This document shows, one piece after another, positions 10,837 through 20,886 of a DNA stretch of 64,000 nt. Source of the stretch: an uncultured Alphaproteobacteria bacterium. GTDB lineage: Bacteria > Pseudomonadota > Alphaproteobacteria > HIMB59. The first letter of the stretch is position 1; the number at the start of each line of letters is the position of its first letter. Position numbers and translations under genes: made by a program. The notes below the pieces were generated by a model that saw nothing but the letters and a program-made list of their open reading frames with translations, was not told the DNA's origin and made no database searches. The stretch is taken from contig CACABO010000001.1 of the NCBI GenBank assembly GCA_902530745.1, positions 1 to 64,000 on the forward strand. Direction: 5' to 3'.

Positions 10837-11284
10837 TAGGGGAGTTTCTATACAAACTTAGGAAATCATCAAGTATTAAACATGCGCTTTTTTCATGAAT
10901 ATTTGTGTTTTCTGATTTTTTCCTTGATTTATAGGGATTACTAGACAGTCTCTCATCGATAAACAAAATTGGACAAGAGATAATTTTCTCTAATTTTTCG
11001 GCAAATTTTTCAACTTTATTTACCATTTCAGATAAAGAACCATCAAGATGGTAAGGTTTACCAATCACGACTCCATGAACATTTTCATTTGTTATTATTT
11101 CTATAATTTTTTCGAATAATAATGTTTCGGTAAAAGTTCCATAAGGAACAGAAATGATATTTGATGGATCGCTGATAGCCATTCCAATGTGTTTTAGACC
11201 ATAATCTATAGCAATAAATTTCTTGGTATAATTATTGCTTACAAGAAAATCTGATATAGTATCGACGACCATTATGAGTGACAT
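10826..11284 (-). CDS. ruvX: Holliday junction resolvase RuvX/YqgF
   Basis: FIAIDYGLKHIGMAISD; VIGKPYHLDGS; FIDERLSS; likely start MVVDT at 11272. Confidence 0.9.
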   Translation of the reverse strand: MSLIMVVDTISDFLVSNNYTKKFIAIDYGLKHIGMAISDPSNIISVPYGTFTETLLFEKIIEIITNENVHGVVIGKPYHLDGSLSEMVNKVEKFAEKLEKIISCPILFIDERLSSNPYKSRKKSENTNIHEKSACLILDDFLSLYRNSPSEK

Positions 11285-11555
11285 TGATATTAAAAGAATT
11301 TCTTATTTAGCAAAGCTAAAATTACCCTCAGAAAAAGAGGAATTTTACTCTAATTCCTTAAAAGATATAATTAAATGGGTAGATAATCTTAAAAAAGTTG
11401 ACACAAGTAAAACAGAACCTTTGCATAATGTAACTGAAAAAACCGTATCAATTAGAAATGATGAGGTAAGTAAAAGTAATTCTGTTGATGATGTATTAAG
11501 CAATGCTCCAGAGAGAGCACAAAATTTTTTCAAAGTGCCTAAAGTGGTTGAGTAA
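11274..11555 (+). CDS. gatC: Asp/Glu-tRNA(Asn/Gln) amidotransferase subunit C
   Basis: MSDIDIKRISYLAKLKL...; first gene of gatCAB; ORF track start at 11235 is probably too long. Confidence 0.92.
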   Translation: MSDIDIKRISYLAKLKLPSEKEEFYSNSLKDIIKWVDNLKKVDTSKTEPLHNVTEKTVSIRNDEVSKSNSVDDVLSNAPERAQNFFKVPKVVE

Positions 11556-12998
11556 GTGAAGAATTCAATTAGCCAAATTAAAAAAGCTCTTATTGAAAAA
11601 AAAATAAGTGTAGGTGAACTTTATGACGAATATTTAGCAAAAGCTAAATCTGGTAATAACAACAGCTTTAACTTAGTGATTGACAGGGAAAACAATATTT
11701 CATCAATTAACGACTCTCAAAACAGATACGACAATGGCAATCCTTTACCTTTAGATGGTATTCCTTTAGGTATAAAAGATTTATTCTGCACTAAAGGAAT
11801 AAGAACAACAGCATCATCAAAAATTCTGAGTAATTACATCCCTAATTATGAGTCTTTTGTGACTCAGCAACTTTTAAATGATGGTTCAATTTTTATTGGC
11901 AAAAATAATTGTGATGAATTTGCGATGGGCTCTTCAAATGAAACTAGTTATTTTGGTCCTGTAATTAATCCTTGGAAGAATAAAAATTCTCAAAAAGATA
12001 ATCTAGTTCCAGGCGGCTCCTCAGGGGGATCAGCAGCAGCTGTGGCAGAGGGCTCATGTGTAGCATCAATGGGTACAGATACTGGTGGCTCAATCAGACA
12101 GCCAGCTAGCTTATGCGGAATAGTTGGTTTAAAGCCCACGTTTGGCTCATGTTCAAGATGGGGAATTGTAGCTTTTGCCTCTAGTTTAGATCAAGCAGGA
12201 CCTTTGACAAACTGTGTAGAGGATGCGGCTTATGTTTTAAATTCAATAAACAAACATGATTTTAATGACTCTACCAGCTCAAATCATCAAAGAGAAGACT
12301 ATTTAGTTGATATCAACAACAGCTTTGAAAAAAAAATTAAAATTGGAATTCCCTCTGATTATCTTGAAGATGTCAGTGACGACATTTTAAATCAAATTGA
12401 TAATACAAAAAAAGCACTCTCCAAACATGGCATAGAATTTGTTGATGTAAAATTTAAGACTACCGAATACGCACTTTCAACTTATTATATTTTAGCACCA
12501 GCTGAAGCTTCGTCAAATTTAGCAAGATATGATGGAATACGCTACGGAGTTAGAGAAGACGGCGAAAGTCTTGATGATATTTATCTAAATTCCAGAACAA
12601 AGGGATTTGGTGATGAAGTTACAAGAAGAATACTTATAGGCGCTTATGTATTGTCAGCTGGTTATTACGATGCTTACTACAGACAAGCTCAAAAAGTTAG
12701 AAGATTGATTAAAAATGATTTTCAAAGAATTTTGAACGAAGTTGATTTTATACTAACACCCACAACACCAAATGAGGCTTTTAAAATTGGTGATAAACTT
12801 GATCCTATATCTATGTATAAAAATGATATTTATACTGTTCCCACAAGTCTTGCTGGCCTTCCTGGCATATCTATTCCATCTGGATTAAGTAAAAATGGTC
12901 TACCTTTGGGAGTTCAATTTATTGGAAATTATTTTGAAGAAAAATTACTTTTACAATTAGCAGCGCTTGCAGAAAAGGAATTAAGTTTCAATGAGTAA
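11556..12998 (+). CDS. gatA: Asp/Glu-tRNA(Asn/Gln) amidotransferase subunit A
   Basis: Amidase signature GGSSGGSAAAVAEG...GTDTGGSIRQPA; GTG start. Confidence 0.97.
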   Translation: MKNSISQIKKALIEKKISVGELYDEYLAKAKSGNNNSFNLVIDRENNISSINDSQNRYDNGNPLPLDGIPLGIKDLFCTKGIRTTASSKILSNYIPNYESFVTQQLLNDGSIFIGKNNCDEFAMGSSNETSYFGPVINPWKNKNSQKDNLVPGGSSGGSAAAVAEGSCVASMGTDTGGSIRQPASLCGIVGLKPTFGSCSRWGIVAFASSLDQAGPLTNCVEDAAYVLNSINKHDFNDSTSSNHQREDYLVDINNSFEKKIKIGIPSDYLEDVSDDILNQIDNTKKALSKHGIEFVDVKFKTTEYALSTYYILAPAEASSNLARYDGIRYGVREDGESLDDIYLNSRTKGFGDEVTRRILIGAYVLSAGYYDAYYRQAQKVRRLIKNDFQRILNEVDFILTPTTPNEAFKIGDKLDPISMYKNDIYTVPTSLAGLPGISIPSGLSKNGLPLGVQFIGNYFEEKLLLQLAALAEKELSFNE

Positions 12999-14427
12999 TA
13001 ATTGGGAAATGGTCATAGGTCTTGAAGTACACGCCCAACTTAAAACTTCATCTAAATTATTTTCCTCCTCACCAAATCAATTTGGATCTGAGCCAAATGA
13101 GAATGTAAATTTTATTGACTCAGGAATGCCTGGAATGCTTCCAGTTATGAACTTTGGTTGTATTGAAATGGCAATAAAAACAGGATACGCATTAAATTTT
13201 AAGATTAACAAGTATTCTGTTTTCGAAAGAAAAAATTACTTCTATCCTGATTTACCTCAAGGTTACCAAATTAGTCAATTTGAATTCCCCATTCTTAGCG
13301 AGGGTTATATCAATATTGATAGTGGTGATAATCAAAAAAAAATTAGAATTGAGAGAGCCCATTTAGAACAAGATGCTGGCAAAAGTATTCATGATATTGA
13401 TCCGAAATATAGCTTTATTGATCTCAATAGAGTAGGCACACCATTATTAGAAATAGTTTCGTATCCTGATTTATCATCTGCAGATGAAGTAATTAACTAC
13501 ATGTCTTCTTTAAGACAATTGCTTATGTACATAGATGTGTGTGATGGAAATATGCAGGAAGGTTCTTTAAGAGCTGATGTAAACTTATCTGTTCGCAAAA
13601 AGGGCCAAGAACTTGGCACTAGATGTGAAATAAAAAATTTAAATTCATTTAAATTCATTAAACAAGCTATTGAATATGAATTTCAAAGACAAATTAATAT
13701 AATTGATGGTGGTGGAGAAATTGAACAGAATACTATGTTGTTTGATACAAGCACCGGGGAAACAAGAGCAATGAGAAGTAAGGAATTCTCACATGATTAT
13801 CGTTATTTTCCTGATCCCGATTTATTACCTGTAAATTTAAGCCAAGAGCAAATTGATAAAATAAAACCCTTAGTAGGAGAACTTCCCCAAGATAAGTTAA
13901 ATAAATATTTAGATAATTACAGTTTAGATAAAGACATAGCTAAAATCATAATTGCTGAAAAACAAAACGCAAATTTATTTGAAAAAATGATTTCTGAGTC
14001 AACCGTGAAACCAAAATTTATAGCTGCTTGGTTAGTTGGAGATATATTTGCATTTATCAAAGAAAATAATTTAGAAGTAAATAGTCTAAATGATAAAACA
14101 AAAGATATTACTGATCTTTTGAAATTAATTTCTGATGATGTAATTTCAAATAAAGCTGGTAAAGAAATTTTACCGAAAGTTTTAAATGGTGAAGGTAAGC
14201 CATCTGAACTTGTAAAGGAATTAGGACTTGAACAAGTGTCTGACTCAGGTGAATTGGAAAAAATAATTGATGAAGCTTTAGTAGGAGAAGAAGAGAACAT
14301 TTTAAAATTTCAAGGAGGTTCTGATAGAGTTTTAGGATATTTTGTTGGAAAATGTCTAAAAGCTACAAAAGGTAAAGGTAATCCTAAATTAATAAATAAA
14401 ATCCTTCTCGAAAAACTTAAAAAGTAA
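12991..14427 (+). CDS. gatB: Asp/Glu-tRNA(Asn/Gln) amidotransferase subunit B
   Basis: WEMVIGLEVHAQLKTSSKLF; SLRADVNLSVR. Confidence 0.97.
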   Translation: MSNNWEMVIGLEVHAQLKTSSKLFSSSPNQFGSEPNENVNFIDSGMPGMLPVMNFGCIEMAIKTGYALNFKINKYSVFERKNYFYPDLPQGYQISQFEFPILSEGYINIDSGDNQKKIRIERAHLEQDAGKSIHDIDPKYSFIDLNRVGTPLLEIVSYPDLSSADEVINYMSSLRQLLMYIDVCDGNMQEGSLRADVNLSVRKKGQELGTRCEIKNLNSFKFIKQAIEYEFQRQINIIDGGGEIEQNTMLFDTSTGETRAMRSKEFSHDYRYFPDPDLLPVNLSQEQIDKIKPLVGELPQDKLNKYLDNYSLDKDIAKIIIAEKQNANLFEKMISESTVKPKFIAAWLVGDIFAFIKENNLEVNSLNDKTKDITDLLKLISDDVISNKAGKEILPKVLNGEGKPSELVKELGLEQVSDSGELEKIIDEALVGEEENILKFQGGSDRVLGYFVGKCLKATKGKGNPKLINKILLEKLKK

Positions 14428-14452
14428 CTGCATAGACATTTTTATCAATAAT

Positions 14453-14472
14453 AAGAATGACAATTCTTTTTA
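14453..14472 (+). terminator. Short hairpin plus T-tract after gatB
   Basis: AAGAAT-GACA-ATTCTT inverted repeat followed by TTTA. Confidence 0.45.
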
Positions 14473-14504
14473 TTCGACTATATTTCGGCTATAAATAAGC
14501 CTAT

Positions 14505-14596
14505 GGAGAGGTGGGTGAGTGGCTGAAACCAGCGGTTTGCTAAACCGCCGTACGACGCAAGTTGTACCGAGGGTTCGAATCCCTCTCTCTCCGCCA
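14505..14596 (+). tRNA. tRNA-Ser (anticodon GCT)
   Basis: GGAGAGG acceptor, long variable arm, TTTGCTAA anticodon loop, GGTTCGAATCC T-loop, encoded CCA. Confidence 0.96.
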
Positions 14597-14641
14597 TAAA
14601 AAAAACATATATATTTGATATAAAAATAGTAAAAAATAATA

Positions 14642-15514
14642 ATGCTCACAGGATCTATACCAGCAATAATAACTCCCTTTTCAAATGGTGAAGTTGACTA
14701 CGATAGTTTTGAAAAACTACTAAACTGGCAAATTAAAAGTGGAATATCTGGAGTAACGGTTTGTGGAACCACAGGGGAGTCACCAACTTTATCACATGAT
14801 GAGCATATGAAGTTAGTCGAGTTCGCAATAAAAGTTGCTTCAAAAAAAATACCTGTTATTGCCGGCACAGGATCTAATTCGACTAAAGAGGCAATTGAAT
14901 TTACTAAACACGCCTTTAAAGCAGGAGCAAATTACGGATTAGTCGTTACACCATATTATAATAAACCTAATCAATTAGGTTTGATTAACCATTTCAAAAA
15001 AATTGCAAAAGTTTCACCTTTAAAACAACTAATTTACAATATACCAGGAAGATCAATTGTAGACTTGTCTTTTGATAGCTTTAAGGAACTAAATAAAGTA
15101 TCAAACATCGTCGGTATTAAAGACGCCTCCAATGATATGTCAAGACCTTTGATTATGAGAACTTTTATGAAAAAAGATTTTAATTATTTGTCTGGTGAAG
15201 ATGGAACCATTGCTGGTTTTTTAGCTCAAGGCGGGCATGGCTGTATATCAGTTACAGCTAATGTTGCTCCTAAACTTACATCAATGCTCCACTATCATTG
15301 GAAAAAAAAGAATTATAAGGAATTTGATAAAGTAAATTTAAAATTAGCTCCATTGTCAAAAATATTGTTTGCTGAACCTAATCCTACACCAGCTAAGTAT
15401 GCCCTTTCTTTAATGGGTAAATGTAAAGCTGATGTAAGAGAACCTTTGTATGAATTAAGCTCTGATACAAAAAAACAAGTAAGAAAAATAATAAAAGATT
15501 TAAATTTTATTTAA
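14642..15514 (+). CDS. dapA: 4-hydroxy-tetrahydrodipicolinate synthase
   Basis: GSIPAIITPF; VCGTTGESPTLSHDEH; YNIPGRS. Confidence 0.95.
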   Translation: MLTGSIPAIITPFSNGEVDYDSFEKLLNWQIKSGISGVTVCGTTGESPTLSHDEHMKLVEFAIKVASKKIPVIAGTGSNSTKEAIEFTKHAFKAGANYGLVVTPYYNKPNQLGLINHFKKIAKVSPLKQLIYNIPGRSIVDLSFDSFKELNKVSNIVGIKDASNDMSRPLIMRTFMKKDFNYLSGEDGTIAGFLAQGGHGCISVTANVAPKLTSMLHYHWKKKNYKEFDKVNLKLAPLSKILFAEPNPTPAKYALSLMGKCKADVREPLYELSSDTKKQVRKIIKDLNFI

Positions 15515-15952
15515 TTGTCTATTCAAAATCGTAGAGCAAAATTTGATTATGAAATCAAAGAAACTTATGTTGCTGGAATAGTGCTTGAAAGCAATGAAGT
15601 TAAACCACTTCGAAGTGGGAAAGCCTCTATTCAGTCAAGTTTTATTAATGAACAAAAAGGTGAAATTTACATCAATAATTTTGAAATTATTTCAAGAGGT
15701 AAGAATTTTGACCTCAAAAAAAAGACGAGATCTGTAAAAAAACTTTTACTTAATAAAAGAGAGATAAAGAAGATTTTAGGAATGTTGACCACAAAAGGTT
15801 TTACAGCGGTTCCTATGGAGATTTTCTTTAATGAAAAAGGTTTAGCAAAAGTAAAATTTGGAGTTGGCATCGGTAAAAAGAAATTTGATAAAAGGGAGAC
15901 AATTAAGCAAAGAGAGTGGGATCGTAAAAGACAAAGAATTTTAAAAAAATAA
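15515..15952 (+). CDS. smpB: SsrA-binding protein
   Basis: [38 protein letters not shown] start directly after the dapA stop. Confidence 0.95.
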   Translation: MSIQNRRAKFDYEIKETYVAGIVLESNEVKPLRSGKASIQSSFINEQKGEIYINNFEIISRGKNFDLKKKTRSVKKLLLNKREIKKILGMLTTKGFTAVPMEIFFNEKGLAKVKFGVGIGKKKFDKRETIKQREWDRKRQRILKK

Positions 15953-15960
15953 TAATTTTC

Positions 15961-15989
15961 TTGTAATCTTACTTACTTTTTCATATAAA
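15961..15989 (+). promoter_or_regulatory. Putative sigma-70 promoter of rpoZ
   Basis: TTGTAA-N17-TATAAA, with the -10 ending 6 nt before the rpoZ ATG. Confidence 0.6.
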
Positions 15990-15995
15990 CCTCAC

Positions 15996-16262
15996 ATGGC
16001 AAGAGTTACAGTAGAAGATTGTACTAAAAACGTTGATAGTCTTTTTGATTTAGTTTTACTGGCATCTCACAGAGCAAAGGTTCTTAATGCAGGTAATGAA
16101 GCCCAGGTTCCACTAGATAATGATAAAAGCACGGTTATAGCTCTAAGAGAAATTGCTGATGAAAAAATTAGTGTCGGAGATGTCAAAGAAGACATTATTA
16201 AGAGTTATCAATTAGTTCAAGAAAAAGAAGAAGAAAACGAAGATCATCTTCTTGAAGATTAA
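15996..16262 (+). CDS. rpoZ: RNA polymerase omega subunit
   Basis: [30 protein letters not shown]; position before rsh. Confidence 0.95.
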   Translation: MARVTVEDCTKNVDSLFDLVLLASHRAKVLNAGNEAQVPLDNDKSTVIALREIADEKISVGDVKEDIIKSYQLVQEKEEENEDHLLED

Positions 16263-16291
16263 AAGTTATATTTAGTTTATTATTTTAGCTG

Positions 16292-18433
16292 ATGTTTCAA
16301 ACCAGCTACTTCAACAAAAGTTACAGCGAGTTTAAATCCGCATTAGAATCATATGACAAAAATTTTAAAGAAGATCTATTTGTAAAAGCTATTGAGGTTG
16401 CTGAAAGTTCTCATAAGGACCAATTTCGTGCCTCTGGAGATCCGTATATAATTCATCCATATGAAGTATGTAAATCACTAATTGAATTAAAATTAGATAC
16501 TGAAACTGTAATTACTGGCTTACTACACGATGTCATTGAAGATACTGAATTTTCAAAAGATGAATTAAAAAAAAATTTTGGCGATGCAATATCTGGCCTC
16601 GTTGATGGTTTGACCAAAATAGATTTTTTGGAAGAAAAAAAAACAACAAGATCAGAAAAAGAGGCCGAAAATTTCAGAAAATTATTAATTTCTACTGCTA
16701 AAGATATAAGAGTTTTAATTATAAAATTAGCTGACAGACTTCATAATATTAAAACTATTCATTATTTTAAAGATGTTGAAAAAAGAAAAAGAGTGAGCAA
16801 TGAAACTTTATTAATTTATGCCCCGCTTGCTCAAAGATTAGGATTTGAGAATTGGAAATCAATTTTAGAAAATATATCTTTTAAAAATTTACACCCAGAT
16901 ATTTTTAACAGAATCAATGACAAAATAGATAATACCTTCAAAAACTTAGAAGGTTCATTTATTGATCTTGAAAATTTAATGAGGGAGCAACTTTCCAAGT
17001 CTGATATTGATGCTGAGATTCATTACCGAAAAAAAAATCCTTACTCTATTTGGAAAAAAATAAATAAGAAAAATACAGATTTAAATTCTATATCTGATAT
17101 AGCTGCTGTCAGGATCATTACTAAATCAACAAGAGATTGTTACAGGGTTCTGGGTATTATTCACCGAAATTTTTCCGCTAAAGTTGGAAGAACAAAAGAT
17201 TATATATCTAGTCCAAAACCCAATGGGTATAGATCGATACATTCTGATCTTATTTTTCAAAAAAAAATATTTGAAGTACAAATAAGATCAAGAGCTATGC
17301 ATATGATAGCGGAAAATGGTATAGCTGCACATTGGAGATATAAATATCTAAATAAAGATAGTCAAAGCGAGGGCGTCTATGCTTGGTTAAGAGATGCTGT
17401 AAATTATGTTGAGGAAAAAGATGAACAACATCTCATACTTAACAAAACCTCACAACAATTTTTTGATGAACAAATTTATGTTTTTTCACCTAAAGGAGAA
17501 TTATTTACACTCCCAGTTGACTCCACTCCAGTTGACTATGCGTATACTATTCATACAGATATTGGAGATAGATGCGCTGGAGCAATAGTTAATGGACAAG
17601 AGTCACCTTTAAGTACAAAACTAAATAATGGAGATCAAGTTGAAATCATTCTTGATGAAAGCACTACAATTTCACCTTTATGGATTAGATTTGTAAAAAA
17701 AGAAAAAGTAAAAGAAAAAATAAGGTATTTTTTTAGGTCAAAAAGAAGAAGAGAGTTTGAAATACTAGGTAAAGATATTTTAAACTATATCGCAAAGTCT
17801 AAAAACATTGCTGCCGATGAAAATACTTTTAACAAAATTTTAACCAAAACTGATTTTAAATTTAAAAATAAACTTTTTGAAAATGTTGGAAGAGGTTTTT
17901 TATCTAGAGCTGAACTAGATAAATTATTTAAGGAAATGGAAGATAATATTGTAAAAAAAATTTTTCAATCTAATGATGACGAAGAAAGAGTAGATGTATT
18001 AAAATATGAAAATGGTATTGCTATTAATTATGCAACTTGTTGTTCTCCTATTAAAGGCGATAGCATTATCTCAATAATGTCATATGGTCGAGGTCTAGTA
18101 GTACACAATACAATTTGTGACAGTTTAGGTTATTATCATAAAGATAATTTTTATAAATCTGAATGGGGGGAAGGAGAAAGTCAATCTGAATTTAACTCAA
18201 GGATAGAGATAGTTATTAAAAACCAACCTGGAGCTCTATTTAGTATTACATCAATCTTCGATAAGCATGAAATTAATATCGAAAATATTCGTATCGCTAA
18301 TAGAACTAAAAAAGTTTACACATTTATTATAGATATAAGTATTGAAAGCTCAGATAAACTAAAATTTGTTCTTGCCGAAATGAAAACTTTAAGCCAAGTT
18401 GATAAAGTTAAAAGACAATCAATTAATTATTAA
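16292..18433 (+). CDS. RelA/SpoT (Rsh) bifunctional (p)ppGpp synthetase/hydrolase
   Basis: HD domain (HDVIEDT), synthetase domain (KPNGYRSIH), TGS and ACT domains. Confidence 0.95.
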   Translation: MFQTSYFNKSYSEFKSALESYDKNFKEDLFVKAIEVAESSHKDQFRASGDPYIIHPYEVCKSLIELKLDTETVITGLLHDVIEDTEFSKDELKKNFGDAISGLVDGLTKIDFLEEKKTTRSEKEAENFRKLLISTAKDIRVLIIKLADRLHNIKTIHYFKDVEKRKRVSNETLLIYAPLAQRLGFENWKSILENISFKNLHPDIFNRINDKIDNTFKNLEGSFIDLENLMREQLSKSDIDAEIHYRKKNPYSIWKKINKKNTDLNSISDIAAVRIITKSTRDCYRVLGIIHRNFSAKVGRTKDYISSPKPNGYRSIHSDLIFQKKIFEVQIRSRAMHMIAENGIAAHWRYKYLNKDSQSEGVYAWLRDAVNYVEEKDEQHLILNKTSQQFFDEQIYVFSPKGELFTLPVDSTPVDYAYTIHTDIGDRCAGAIVNGQESPLSTKLNNGDQVEIILDESTTISPLWIRFVKKEKVKEKIRYFFRSKRRREFEILGKDILNYIAKSKNIAADENTFNKILTKTDFKFKNKLFENVGRGFLSRAELDKLFKEMEDNIVKKIFQSNDDEERVDVLKYENGIAINYATCCSPIKGDSIISIMSYGRGLVVHNTICDSLGYYHKDNFYKSEWGEGESQSEFNSRIEIVIKNQPGALFSITSIFDKHEINIENIRIANRTKKVYTFIIDISIESSDKLKFVLAEMKTLSQVDKVKRQSINY

Positions 18434-19140
18434 TGAAACTAGGCGTTAATATAGATCATATAGCGACTCTTCGTAATGCTAGGGGTCAGGATAATCCAAA
18501 TTTAATTAGAGCATTGAAAGTTTGTCAAGAAGCAAAAATTGACACACTAACTGTTCACTTAAGAGAAGATAGGAGGCACATAAAAGATAAAGATCTCTTT
18601 GAATTAAAAAAATATTCTAAAATTCCTATTAATCTTGAAATGGCGCTTACAGAAGAGATGATAAAAATAGCAAGCAAGATCAATCCAAAATTTATTTGTA
18701 TTGTTCCCGAAAAAAGAAATGAAATTACAACAGAGGGTGGTCTGAATTTAAACAAAATATCACAAGCAAAATTAAAAAAATTATTAAAAATATCTGGAAA
18801 AAAAAATATACAATTAAGTGCCTTTATAAACCCGACAAAAAAAATGATTAATTTAGCTAAAAATTTAGGTTTTGATACAGTAGAACTACATACAGGTAAT
18901 TTAGATAAAAAAATTATTAGAAAATCCACAATAAATCAAATAAATGAAATGATTGAGTATGCTCACTCTAAAAAATTAATTGTAAATGTAGGGCATGGTT
19001 TAAATTTTAAAAATATTAAGTTTATAAAAAAAAGAAAATATGTCGATACTGTTCACGTTGGTCATTTTATAATATCTGAAGCAATATTTATTTCACTATC
19101 CAAGACTATAAATATTTTTAGAAATTTAATAAAAAAATGA
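18433..19140 (+). CDS. pdxJ: Pyridoxine 5'-phosphate synthase
   Basis: LGVNIDHIATLRNARG; HLREDRRHI. Confidence 0.96.
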   Translation: MKLGVNIDHIATLRNARGQDNPNLIRALKVCQEAKIDTLTVHLREDRRHIKDKDLFELKKYSKIPINLEMALTEEMIKIASKINPKFICIVPEKRNEITTEGGLNLNKISQAKLKKLLKISGKKNIQLSAFINPTKKMINLAKNLGFDTVELHTGNLDKKIIRKSTINQINEMIEYAHSKKLIVNVGHGLNFKNIKFIKKRKYVDTVHVGHFIISEAIFISLSKTINIFRNLIKK

Positions 19141-19505
19141 TAATTGGTCATGGTATAGATTTAGTTGAGATAGATAGAGTAAATAATATCTATGCTAAAT
19201 ATAAAAAAAATTTCATATCCAAATACTTTTTGAATGATCAATTCAAAACAATAAATAAAAACTTATTAGCAAATAATTTTGCAATAAAAGAGGCTTTTTC
19301 CAAAAGTATAGGTATGGGATTTAGATCTCCTTGTTACCCAAATAATATTGTGGTTAGTCGAAATAAATTAGGAAAACCAGTCATTTCTCTTCAAAATAAA
19401 CTTGAAAGTTATTTAAATGATACTTTTGGGAAATATGTTATTCATGTTAGCCTAACAGATACAAAATTATATTCGATTGCGTCGGTAATTATTGAGCAAA
19501 GTTAA
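19137..19505 (+). CDS. acpS: Holo-[acyl-carrier-protein] synthase
   Basis: IIGHGIDLVEIDRV; AIKEAFSKSIGMGF. Confidence 0.93.
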   Translation: MIIGHGIDLVEIDRVNNIYAKYKKNFISKYFLNDQFKTINKNLLANNFAIKEAFSKSIGMGFRSPCYPNNIVVSRNKLGKPVISLQNKLESYLNDTFGKYVIHVSLTDTKLYSIASVIIEQS

Positions 19506-20223
19506 ATCATCTTTAATTAATAATTTTAAAGCGCTTTTTTGGGCTTTAATCATTGCAGGGGTAATTAGAACTTTTGCTATCGAGCCATTTAAAATTCCTT
19601 CTGGATCAATGAAGCCAAACTTATTGGTTGGGGACTTTCTATTTGTTTCTAAGTGGGATTATGGATACTCAAGATACTCATTTCCTTTTGGACTTCCTCC
19701 GTTCAAAGGAAAAATCTTTGAAAGTAACCCTGAGAGAGGCGACATAATTGTTTTTAAACTTCCAGGACAAGAAAATATCAATTATGTGAAAAGATTGGTT
19801 GGGCTACCAGGAGAAACAATAAAAGTTGTAAATGGCAAAATCTATCTAAAGACCGAAAATTCAACTGATTTTGAAGTGCTAGAACAAATAGAAAATGGAT
19901 TTTTTTATGATGATCAATACGGTAAAGAAATTCAGCAGTTAATTGAAAATGAATATAGGATTTTAAATATCACGAATGATGGGCCGCTTGATTATACTCC
20001 TGAGTACGAAATCCCAAAAGATAAATTCTTTTTCATGGGTGATAACAGAGATAACTCATCGGATAGTAGAATTTTAAGTGGAGTTGGATTTGTGCCAAAA
20101 GTTAATATAGTTGGTAAAGTTTGGTTTATTTGGTTCTCAGTTGATACTGATTTTTCTTTATCAAAATTTTGGAATTTACCCTTTCATATTAGATATGATA
20201 GGCTCTTTAACGTTATCAAATAA
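19492..20223 (+). CDS. lepB: Signal peptidase I
   Basis: IPSGSMKPNLLVGDFLFVSK; FFMGDNRDNSSDSR; TTG start. Confidence 0.95.
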   Translation: MSKVKSSLINNFKALFWALIIAGVIRTFAIEPFKIPSGSMKPNLLVGDFLFVSKWDYGYSRYSFPFGLPPFKGKIFESNPERGDIIVFKLPGQENINYVKRLVGLPGETIKVVNGKIYLKTENSTDFEVLEQIENGFFYDDQYGKEIQQLIENEYRILNITNDGPLDYTPEYEIPKDKFFFMGDNRDNSSDSRILSGVGFVPKVNIVGKVWFIWFSVDTDFSLSKFWNLPFHIRYDRLFNVIK

Positions 20224-20228
20224 ACATT

Positions 20229-20882
20229 TTGAATAAGACACAAATTTTCAAAACAATAAAAAGCCTTGAGGGTTTTAATAAAAGCATAGAACACGATAGT
20301 TTTGAAAAATCCAAAAAAAATTCTGATAAACCTTTTCAAAAATATGAGTTTCTGGGAGATAGAGTTTTGGGTTTAGTAATCTCGGAATATTTGATAACCA
20401 CTTTTTCACACAATACTTTAGATGAGATCTCAAGAAGGTTTATTCATCTTGTTAATACAAACACCTTAGCCAAAATATTCAGAAAAAATAATTTAGGTGA
20501 TATCTTTAAACATCAACTTGATCCCAACTCAAGTAAAAATTCTATATACGCTGATGCATTAGAGTCTCTCATTGGATTTGTTTATACAAGAAAAGGTTTA
20601 ATATTTTCAAAAAAATTAATAATGGAATTATGGCAAAATGAATTAGACATACTTCCACAAAAAGATCCTAAAACATTTATACAAGAATATTGTCAAAAGA
20701 AATATAAGACAATTCCTCTTTACAAATTAATTGAGGAAGCTGGTACGAAACATAAACCTAAATTTTTAGTATCATTGAAAATTAAGGATAATGAAGTAGA
20801 AGCAGAGGGAGTTTCAAAACAAAAAGCCGAAATTTTAGCAGCAAAAAAAATGATTAAGATCATCAATAAATTTAGTAAATAA
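20229..20882 (+). CDS. rnc: Ribonuclease III
   Basis: KYEFLGDRVLGLVIS; YADALESLIGFVY; C-terminal dsRBD. Confidence 0.93.
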   Translation: MNKTQIFKTIKSLEGFNKSIEHDSFEKSKKNSDKPFQKYEFLGDRVLGLVISEYLITTFSHNTLDEISRRFIHLVNTNTLAKIFRKNNLGDIFKHQLDPNSSKNSIYADALESLIGFVYTRKGLIFSKKLIMELWQNELDILPQKDPKTFIQEYCQKKYKTIPLYKLIEEAGTKHKPKFLVSLKIKDNEVEAEGVSKQKAEILAAKKMIKIINKFSK

Positions 20883-20886
20883 TCTA

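Noticed and set aside
13917-14300. 127-aa antisense ORF within gatB
   Set aside because: Mirror of an AT-rich conserved coding gene; S/F/I-rich composition and no homology signal. The other antisense ORFs in the track (e.g. 18555-18929, 22890-23168, 27516-27818, 28290-28577, 46077-46358) were rejected for the same reason.
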